Positions 55,844-64,000 of a stretch of 64,000 nt of DNA are shown piece after piece. Position numbers and translations under genes: made by a program. The stretch is from Symbiodinium natans (taxonomy: Eukaryota > Sar > Dinophyceae > Suessiales > Symbiodiniaceae): NCBI GenBank assembly GCA_905221605.1, contig CAJNDS010000372.1, positions 50,001 through 114,000 on the forward strand, written 5' to 3'. Numbering within the stretch: position 1 is the first letter of the stretch; every line of letters starts with the position of its first letter. Below the pieces are notes generated by a model that was not told the DNA's origin, did not search any database, and saw only the letters and a program-made list of their open reading frames with translations.

Positions 55844-57637
55844 CTAGCGGCATTTCAGGCAGAGAGGCAGCTCCGGCTCCGTTTCCCCATCGCAGTCCCC
55901 CTTCATGTGCTCGAGCAGCGCCATCGCGTAGGCCCGCAGCTCCTCGGCCTTCCCCCAGTCGGCGACCACCCCAAGCTCCCCGAGGCAGAAGATCTCCGCA
56001 AGGTGCATGCAAGCCAGCGGGTGGCCCTTGCGGCACGCTCGCCGCATCCAGGCGATGGCCCCTAAGTCCCCGCGCTCCCGGAGGTATTGGGCAAACTGCA
56101 ACATGGCATCCGCGTCATCCAGCTTGTTGGCTGCGGTGAAGAGCTTGCTATACTGCTCATCGAAGTCCGGAGGGAGAGCTGGGCCCCCATCGAAGTCACC
56201 CAGTCGAAATCGTCCCACGAGCTCATCCCTCAAGGAATGCTCTCCAGGCGTAATGCCAGGAAGGTGCCAGGTCACGTAGAGCAAGCGCCGGCGTGTGCCC
56301 CCGGCCCCCCTGGATGCCTGAGCCCCGCCACAGTGCAGGAGCTGGGAGTTCATGATGTAGGCATCGCCGCAGCGGCAAAGGGCGGGCACTCCACCCAGCC
56401 GCTCTAACATCTCCTCATGCTCGAGCCCCATCTTCTGCATGGCATCCAAGGCGCTGTGATGCTCGTAGTTGTGGGTTTCGGGGCACAAGTAGGTGGGGCC
56501 CATCTCCGGAGTCACGTCCTGCAGGGCCACGAAGACAGTGAACTTCACGCGCTCCAGCGAGGTATCCTGAGGAGGCAGTTGTCTGAGCCTTCAGATCTTA
56601 AATTTGACATTGAGGTTTGCAACATGCTAGAACTTCCAGAATTGTGCCTTTTTGTTCATGTTCGTCTTGGTGGGAGGGGGGTGCGCAAAACTCATGGCGT
56701 GACACGGTTACGTAACGGGGAATGTTGAGGTGGGGTGGTAGTAGGGGGGATTGCTCAGTCCTTAAGACCTCAACCCTACCTTACAGTACGGTAGAAGGCA
56801 CTCAGAGATTGGCCCACTGACGACCTCTTGTTTGAATGATCTTGCAACACTGGCATGGCACGGCTGATGGTGGCTGGGAGGTTCATGAGGGGCTGTGTGG
56901 CGGTGGTGCGGCGGCGGGGCGGTGGTGGTTGTGGTGGGGGGTGGTCCACTGTGCTGTTTAGTGCCAAGAATCCGAGTGGAGGGGCTGGTACTCACAATCA
57001 GGATCGGAGATCATGCAAGAAAGGTCGACAAGCCTCCCGTTCCTGGTCACAAATGGCTCCAGGACCTTTCCCAGCGAGGCAATCATGCCTTCCAGCGCAT
57101 CCCTGACTTCTTCGACCAAAGGCAGGGTGAACTCGATGCGGTCCCGCCTGGTGGCATACGCAAGCCTGACGGATCTGACAGAACAGCAGAAAAACTCTGC
57201 TTGACTTTGCGGCAACCAAGGAAAATGCAGGAATCCAAGGGGGATTGCAAAGCCCGGGAAACAGCCGCAGGCCTCCGGAAGTAGGAGCGGCGCCGTGCGT
57301 AGCGGGCGTCTCCCTCATCTGACTGCTCGACGTCCATCTGGGCAGCTGCGAGGGCGTCATCGACGTACGCTGCCAGGCGCCTTCGTGAACCGACTGTAGA
57401 ATGGGCCAGCAAACCGCATGCAATAGGAGAACTATTCGTCAGCTGTTTTCTGCAACTACCAACGAAAACAGGGAAAGTTGTGCAACAGCACTACTAGGGC
57501 TCAGCCCACTGAAGGCCCAGGCGCTGGCAGCAGCTGGCTGAGACCGCGTGTGAGATGAAGCAGCAGCCTTGGTTTGAGAGGTCCTTCGCCACATCCGCAG
57601 GTCGCGAGATCGCATCCTCGACATCGTACAGGTGCAC
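55844..57637 (-). CDS. Phytanoyl-CoA dioxygenase-like 2OG-Fe(II) oxygenase with C-terminal Sel1-like segment (5' incomplete)
   Basis: Exons 57,637-57,525, 57,380-57,273, 57,165-56,973 and 56,566-55,844; 1137 nt with compatible phases. Introns are 144 (GC donor), 107 (GC) and 406 bp (GA), all ending AG|G. The product begins with the family's N-terminal strand (QGCCFISHAVSASCCQRL) and carries the iron site: H-S-D at about 137-139 (the intron falls exactly between S and D), the distal His at about 216 (SQLLHCGG) and an Arg-rich 2OG-binding site at about 230-232. After the oxygenase core, residues about 255-350 form an alpha-helical Sel1/TPR-like segment (AIAWMRRACRKGHPLACMHL). Such enzymes hydroxylate diverse substrates using O2 and 2-oxoglutarate. 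An upstream first exon must exist but was not identified; the open frame continues to an ATG at 57,703, an alternative start. Confidence 0.75.
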
Positions 57638-58113
57638 CTGGGCTAAATTTGCTTGAGTGCTGCCGCCAACCGGTTGTTCTTGGGGCCATCTGAAGGTAAG
57701 CATGTACGGCTCTCGCTACCCGTCGCCGGACGTGAATGTAGTTAGCGAGATGATACTCCAATAGCCATAAAGCTATCAAGCGAGAGGCGTGCGGAGCCAC
57801 CGCCATCGCCGGCTGATGCAGAACCTTCTTGGAATCAGCGGCGGACTGAATTCAAGAGCCGCAACTTACACCCCTCCTCCCTTGTCCCCTCCAACAGAAT
57901 CGATTTCACAGTTGGACAGTTGTGCATGACGATGTTCATATTTTGGTTCACATGCTTCGGGGTGTTTCGGCAGGTTTCGGTAGTGGTTTGGTTGACGCGG
58001 TTGTCATCTCCACCACAGCTGAACCCAGAATCAACCACTTGAGTCATAAAACGAACCTGAACTCCAAATCGTAAAAAAGCCCCATTTAGAGCGCCACATG
58101 CGGGCCTGGACAT

Positions 58114-58678
58114 TCACAGCTGGCGCAACTGCTGCCAGGAGTCCTGGACCTGGTTTAAGAGTTTAGGGTGAAAGGGCTTCAAGGGTCTTAGAAGGGGTTG
58201 TTAAGGGTATAAAGTTGTGAGACTCTTTCAGGAAGAAGAGCCCGTAGGCCCTAGGCCAACTCGCACGAACTGCGTGGCACCCGGCATGCCTCCACAGGTT
58301 TGCAGCTCGGGGCTGGCGTTGGGTGGGAGGCTTAAGAAGTCGTGGCCCAAACTGCGTGCGGCCACCATGGCCACGAAGAGGGCTCGGTAGGAAGCAGGAG
58401 GATATCAGCGTCAAGAAGGCACCAGATACTGGTCTTGGGATGCTTTTGTGCCGCTGCTTCGGCTTGCAAAGTGCATGAGGGGTATGGGAGACATGATCCG
58501 GCACACGTTCTAAGGAAGATGCTACCCCAGGTTTCAGATAGCTGCGGCGTCCGGAACAGCGTGTAGCACAGCTTGGCACGGTGCAGCCACATCCCACCAC
58601 ATCAAGCAGACCAGAAGTGAGCGCATCAGTGAATGGCCAAGAAAGCGACGAGAAGACGAGAAGTCCTGCAAGTGGAGT
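58114..58678. other. Coding-like exon, gene not resolved
   Basis: On the minus strand, ATG at about 58,592 opens MWLHRAKLCYTLFRTPQLSE, followed at about 58,510 by a possible GT donor. It lies just after the stop codon of the gene at 58,679 and could begin the next gene. No family recognised. Confidence 0.3.
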
Positions 58679-58975
58679 TTAGAAGCGCCAGGGCCCCAGC
58701 AGCGAGGAGCCGGCACGCAGCATGCGCGACACCGCGCTGGCGGCGCGCGCAAGCACGCTGCCTGCAGGCTCTTCGAGGCGGGCTCGCACTTCCGGCGTTG
58801 GGGGTTGGGGTGCGGGTCGAAAAAAAAGCAGAACGAAGAAGTTCTGTGGTGTTGAGACAGCGGCGCCGCGCCTCCGCCCGACCGGCCCTCGGAGCAGCCG
58901 TCGGGATCCTCCAGGTCGATGTTGAGCTCGGCCATGGCCATGCGCGTCATCGCGGCCCTCCGGGCGTTCTCAGAC
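58679..58975 (-). CDS. 3' exons of an unrecognised gene
   Basis: Exons 58,975-58,887 (phase 2 in, phase 1 out, GC donor) and 58,761-58,679 (ending TAA). Both acceptors are AG|G. The joined reading includes AELNIDLEDPDGCSE followed by GSVLARAASAVSRMLRAGSS and a stop. A further exon may lie at about 59,130-59,060 (QHDQQEFPKLLQPLAPSQ). A run of about 15 C in the upstream intron. Function unknown. Confidence 0.5.
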
Positions 58976-59279
58976 CTCGACTCTCTGGGAACTCGGGGGG
59001 GGGGGGGGGGAAAAGTGGAAAAATCCGGCGGAATTTTGCTCATTTTCTCATGGGTTGCTCCCCCTTGGGAGGGTGCAAGTGGCTGAAGGAGCTTCGGGAA
59101 CTCCTGCTGGTCATGCTGCGATGGCCTCCGTGACCGCTTCTCGACTTTGGTGAGCAGTATCGCGACACGCCGCCACTTGCATGAAAACGTTCCACATGAT
59201 TGTGTAACCTGGCCTGAATTAGGAGTCTTTGGTGTCTTCGGACTCCTGTCTTCCACTTCGTCCTCGTGCAAACGTGGCC

Positions 59280-61100
59280 GGGTCGAGAATCGCGAGCAGA
59301 CATTAGTGGAACAACTTGGCTCAATTACACGCCAACGTCACCAGCACAGAAGGAAGGACTCAGCTGCCCTAGGCCACAGGAACCCTGATGCCCTAATGCG
59401 CCGCGCGCCTGGCTCCAGTTCACCCTGCTCTCCTTCGCGCTTGCCAGGCTTTCCTCAGTCTCACCACAAGTCAACCAGCTTCAACCAGCACGACCGGCAA
59501 CAAGGATTCCTATGGGATTCCCTTCTTCTAGTTTCTGACGAAGGTGCAGGGGGCAGGGAAGTGCTCTTGGTCGACTCCTGGTGCACTTTGTGATCTGTCC
59601 TTGGGAGAAGGGAAGACGCTACTTTCCAGCGTCAGCTCGCAAGAGCTCCATGAGGTGTGCCATGCATTGGGCCCTCGCCCCTTGCGCATGTCTGGCGTTT
59701 TCAGGGTTCTGGTCGTTCTAGTTGTTCGTGTGCCGACCTCAGTGCGCTCAAAAGGCCCTGATTCTGCAAAGCATAGGCCGGGTACCACCATGTGGATGTA
59801 GCAGGTACGAGCTGCGGGCCACGGTGCCAGATGTTTCTTCGACCTCCTGCACAGCAGCTTGAGACATCCAGCTGTTCCCTCATGCTCTACGACCCTCCAG
59901 AAAGGCGAAACGACGTCCTCGTCCTCGTCACCTGTGCAGGAGGGGATTTAGGTCCAGAGGCGCCATGACTTACACACTTGCACAGACGTGGGCCTTCAAC
60001 TACGCCCCATACGCTGCTAGTTCTGGCGCTTGGCTCGCGTGTCTTTGGATCCTGGCACCACTCAGGTACTCCAAGCTGTCGATATATGCATATATATATA
60101 TATATACACATATGTGTGTATATATATATATATATATATCTATCTATCTATCAAAGGAGCCTCTGATCTCCAATGGTCATGGAGAGTCACCTCATCTTCA
60201 ACGGGCCTTGAGCGAAGGGCGAAACGTCTCAGAGCAGCTACCTGGCAGCCTCTGTAAGCTTGAAAGAAAGATGGCAAGATGAGCCCGACCCGGCACGGCA
60301 AAGTCTCTCGGCGGCGCGCCCGAAGCGGAGTTCTGTGCAGGTCCGCACGTCTTCGCAAGGCATTGGCGGACAAGTTGCCTGGAAAGCTTTTCTCCTCTAG
60401 CCGCTACCACGCTTAGCCGCAGCCACGGTCAACTCGCCATTCAAACAAGGCACATGCGGAAGCGAAATCCCCCAGCCCGTTTGGATACAGGCACCCCAGA
60501 TCTCCAAAGCAAAACTCACCGCTTCAAAACTCCGAGATACCTTAACCAATTTCTGGGGTCTTAAGGCTTGAAACTCCAAACTCCCCAAAGCCCTAACCCT
60601 TCAACTCCTTAAACCCTCAAACGCCCGAACACCCCCCCCCCCCCCCCCATAATCCCCTGAACACCCCTAAACCTCAGACGGAGCCTCCGCACCACGGGAC
60701 TCCGGCCCGCGAGCACTTCGGGCGAGGAGAATGTCGGGTCCTCTTCAGTACACAGCTTAGGGCTTCGGATCTTTGGGTTCAAGAAGGTCGAGAGTTTGGG
60801 GGCATTTTTTGCTTCAAAAGGGTTCAGGGCTGACAGGGTTCAAACGGGCCGCAGGGCGCTCAACGCCAAAACCCTTCCCTACCAAGCTCATAGTCTGTAC
60901 TCTTATCAGAAGTCTTACCATTTTACAAGCTCTTTTTTCACCCTGATATGACCGTTGTATGACCCTGATCAATATGTGTATATGTACATCGTTGAAACTA
61001 GATCTACATCTATATTGTTGCATCCTAACTCTGTCTTCATTCGTTTGCTTTTCATGTCCTGGCACAGGGCCTTCTGCGCCCTGAGTCCTCCAGGGTAACG
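59280..61100. other. No gene resolved; one possible plus-strand exon and an AT microsatellite
   Basis: The plus strand of 59,965-60,066 reads MTYTLAQTWAFNYAPYAASS and on to a possible GT donor; it would be the only plus-strand gene with hydrophobic coding character, so treat it with caution. AT microsatellite 60,083-60,150; C run 60,630-60,649. Confidence 0.3.
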
Positions 61101-61106
61101 GTTCCC

Positions 61107-61960
61107 CCTGAACCCTAAACCCTAAACCCTGAACCCTGAACCCTAGACCCTAAACCCTGAACCCTAAACCCTAAACCCTAAACCTTAAACCCTAAGCCCT
61201 GCGGAGGAAGCGGCCTCGATGGCTGGCATCGTGAGGGGCACAGCAGCTCGGCCTGGACGTCAGCGCGTGCCCGGGGTTTGAGGGTTACCACTTGGGGGTT
61301 TTAGGTGTTTCGGGTTTAGGGTTTAGGGTTTAGGGTTTAGGGTTTCGGGTTTAGGGTTTAGGGTTTGGGGTCTGGGGTGTGGGGTTTAGGGGTTTTAGGG
61401 GTTTTAGGGGTTAGGATTAAAGGGGTTGAGGGTTACCACTTGGGGGCTTAAGGGTTCTTAGGGCTAGGGTTACCACTTGGGGGTTTTAGGTTTTGGCTTT
61501 CAGGGTTTAGGATTCAAGGCGTTGAGGGTTACCTCTTAGGTCTTTTAGGGCTTTCAGGGTTTAGGATTAAGGTTTCTAAACTTCAGGGTTGCAAACCTTA
61601 TGGGTTTAGGGTTTAGGGTTCTTAGGGCTGCAGGGTTCAGGGGTTGAGGGTTAGCACTTGGGGTGTTTAGGGCTTTCAGGGTTTAGGATTAAATCAAGGC
61701 TCCTAACATGCCCGGCTTGAGGGTTCCCACGTAAAATTTTAGGGCTTTCCGGGTTTAGGATTCAAGGTTCCCAAAATTCCAGAATTTCAGGGCTTGGGAC
61801 TTTTGAAGCTTTTGGGGGTGGCTTCAGGGTCCTAGGGCTTTTGGTTCGTCTTTTTAAGGGCTTCGGGGTTTCACTGCTGCAGGGCTTTGGGGCTTCAGGG
61901 TTTTGAGGCTTTAGGGCCCGGATTTTCGGGCTTAGGGTTGAGGGACGTTTCGTTTCATGG
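61107..61960. repeat. Telomere-type field with longer composite units
   Basis: CCCTAAA at 61,107-61,198; TTTAGGG at 61,310-61,365; then to about 61,960 a composite tract in which TTTAGGATT, GGGTTACCACTTGGGG and GGGCTTTCAGGG recur three to four times, i.e. a decayed larger tandem repeat of about 130 bp. Confidence 0.75.
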
Positions 61961-64000
61961 GTCCCTCGCACCTGGTTCTTCACAGTCGTGTTAAGCATTC
62001 AGGACCCGAAACCCAAGAGACAACTGCTGCTAAGTGGCTTCGCAGCTTTGGGTTCGATTTTAAGAGTTGACTGGGTCCTAGGAACACAGGCATGATGACA
62101 TCATTCGCAACCTTGGCTTGCGAGCGTTGGAGCTTATTCGGTGTTCTTGTACAGGGCAACACGGCAGTTCTTGTGTCTCACGCCCGGAGTTGAGATTGAA
62201 AGTAGCGCAAAGAGACTCGTGCGTCCGCCCCTGTTTAGGGTTGAGGCCCCCCCACAGCAATCAAGCCGAATGTCTTAAACAGCCCTTGAAGGCTTGCGTG
62301 TCAACTGCTTCTTTTCTCTATCATATGAAGATGCATCTAACAGTTTTTGGCTGAGTTCATGCCCGCCATTTTGGCTTTGGTGCAGTGGCACCACTGACGT
62401 CCCTAGCTACCCGAAACCATGATCCTCTCTCTTCGCCCACTTTGGGCCCCGCACCGCTCCAGGCTGGGTTGTGACCACAGCGCACTGGCCAGTGCATCCA
62501 GCAGCATCACCCCGCCTCAGAGGATGGGGGAGACGTGTTGAGTGTAAGGCAGTGTAAGGCTTCCGAGGAGCAGAGAGGGGTAGAGCGGGGAGTCGTGACT
62601 ACGTCCACCAGACAAGAAAGGACAAGGCGGATTCCGCAGCCCACGGATCCGAGCATACCGCATGCCTGCCCTTGGGCTTTGAAGGGACAGCATGAATCGA
62701 AGTCTTTGGGGACGCTTGAAGGGAAGACTCCGTACAAATTCTGCCCCCTGCCAGCTCTCACACGGCACGCCCACGCTTACGACGCTGAAAGGAAGTTTGC
62801 GAACTTGGGCATGCGAAACAGGACGTCGCAACCACAAGGTTTCACTGCCGTGCAACCGAGAAACGACTCGTGCGCAGGGCGAGTGCTGCTCAATGTCTGC
62901 CTTGCAAAGGCAGCCGGAACTTCAAACTTGTCCGAAGCTCCTCTCCACCCTGCCTGAATGTCAGGCACTTCTTGGCCTAACATTGTAGGGCCTGTTGGGC
63001 CCCCTGAAATGCAGCTGAGCCGAAGGAAACGTACGCAGACGGCGGCGGCGATGGTGTGCGGACATGCCTAGACTCCACGTGCGGCGCCATGTTCATCCTA
63101 CACACAACGGCAGACCACCCTATGCAAATATCCTACATCCGAGGACCAGAAGTGTGCACGACAACAAGCAAGCAGCAGCTGCGTGGCACCAGCAGAATGG
63201 TCCACTGGGTCATTTTGGCCTTGGCTGCAACAGTCTTTTTGAAGACCCGCAAGCCTTTTTGAATAGAGCTTCTGTCATGGCATATGCTGCTGGCTAAGGG
63301 ACGGAGAGCTTCTTTCCCACCAGGCTCTCCTTGTCGAAGGACGTCTCCTGTCAGATTTCGACTTGCCTGAAGCCTGGGATTGCATCGTCCCACCCATTTG
63401 CCACCAGGGTCCACCCCTCAACCCTAAAGCCATTGCACTCCCACACCGATCCATGCCGCTCCTCCTCTACAACATCCTCCTCGAAGTCATCCTCGAGGCC
63501 CAAGTTAAATCTGCTCGTTCGTGGCTTCGGCCTCAGTGCTCCATGCGCACTTGGACGAAGCCTCGACAGCAGCTGAGCCACCCCCCAAGTTACGACTTGA
63601 GAACCTAAACATAAAAGCATACCTAAACATGCTGAAGCACCTCTCAAACAAGGCCAAGGCAGCAAAGACTAACCTGGGGCACCCGCTTCGCTTTCGTCTG
63701 GAGGAAAGCTTTGAAAAGCTTAACCTGAACATCAAGACAGAGTCCACTCTTCAAAGCATGACTCCCTAGTTTCCAAGTCAAAGAAGTCCTTGCATCCGAG
63801 AATCCTGTGGGAGGCTATAAGTAGGCTTGTAACTATCCCAGAGGTGATAACCAGCTAGAACTGGCCAGAACTACCAGTCCTCGAAACCCAAGATATCAGT
63901 ACTACCCATCTCTCCCCAGGAACCTCCAAGTATCCGCAGACCCGGAACTCAGGTCCCAGCAATGCGAATCAATCGCAGAACACGGACGACCCGGCCAACT
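61961..64000. other. No complete gene resolved
   Basis: Minus-strand stretches near 62,780-62,960 (DKFEVPAAFARQTLSSTRPA; DVLFRMPKFANFL) and 63,355-63,520 (EDDFEEDVVEEERHGSVWEC) look coding, but splice links and family are not established. The plus-strand reading at 63,521-63,769 is also open and is charged and helical; only one can be real. Confidence 0.3.

Noticed and set aside
58534-59271. 245-codon minus-strand ORF as one protein
   Set aside because: It runs through an intron: exons 58,975-58,887 and 58,761-58,679 use a different frame that ends in a natural stop.
62364-62376. Dinoflagellate spliced-leader relic (GCCATTTTGGCT)
   Set aside because: Only 12 bases match the 22-nt leader and they do not continue to its 3' end; a similar 11-base match occurs at about 35,182. 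Chance in 64 kb is not excluded and no gene start is adjacent.
1-64000. tRNA, rRNA, spliceosomal RNA or spliced-leader RNA genes
   Set aside because: I saw no cloverleaf with conserved A/B boxes, no rRNA segment and no full spliced-leader sequence; a covariance-model scan would be decisive.

Overview
ORGANISM. The window reads as nuclear DNA of a dinoflagellate, most likely of the Symbiodinium/Polarella type (genus not provable from sequence alone). Evidence: dozens of interstitial TTTAGGG telomere-type arrays; nearly every gene I can reconstruct lies on the minus strand (unidirectional clustering); genes are cut into many exons of 20-110 nt; and splice donors are a mix of GC, GT and GA, with the acceptor AG almost always followed by G. 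These are known dinoflagellate peculiarities. Most genes are therefore invisible as long ORFs and were assembled exon by exon from conserved motifs and phase-compatible splice sites.

LAYOUT, in minus-strand transcription order from right to left. (1) 62.5-64 kb and 59.3-62.5 kb: coding-like scraps, then a telomere-repeat field. (2) 58.68-58.98 kb: 3' end of an unrecognised gene. (3) 55.84-57.64 kb: phytanoyl-CoA-dioxygenase-like 2OG-Fe(II) oxygenase with a C-terminal Sel1-like segment. (4) about 47.7-53.1 kb: a multi-membrane protein with a TIR-like N-terminal module; one of its introns (50,328-50,432) is a 105-bp terminal-inverted-repeat element that fills the intron exactly. (5) 41.54-42.66 kb: exons from the region upstream of the catalytic domain of a class III cyclase. 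(6) 35.99-41.01 kb: a complete 21-exon, 427-codon N-acylglucosamine 2-epimerase (AGE/YihS) family gene. (7) 32.97-33.84 kb: catalytic exons of a class III cyclase, on the far side of the epimerase. (8) 26.1-30.2 kb: a multi-exon gene, perhaps secreted, whose exons sit as islands among telomeric repeats. (9) 17.16-23.04 kb: a 5.9-kb satellite of about 111 copies of a 52-54 bp unit. (10) 4.56-7.43 kb: a 957-codon polycystin-2-like channel with EF hands in one uninterrupted ORF. (11) 1.06-4.34 kb: exon islands of another gene inside telomeric repeats.

REPEATS. Telomere-type arrays occur in introns and intergenic DNA in both orientations; one supplies the stop codon of the epimerase. Several families of short (70-135 bp) terminal-inverted-repeat, fold-back elements are scattered through the window. 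Microsatellites (AT, ACAT, CTC, CA, ATT/ATC, 6-, 9- and 10-bp units) and long C or G runs are common.

HOW IT WORKS TOGETHER. The genes do not form one pathway. What unites the window is genome architecture: introns that look like inserted elements (direct repeats at splice junctions, fold-back elements used as introns, telomere repeats inside introns). This is the most interesting content. A few apparent 1-nt frame breaks may be assembly errors in homopolymers or signs of decay.
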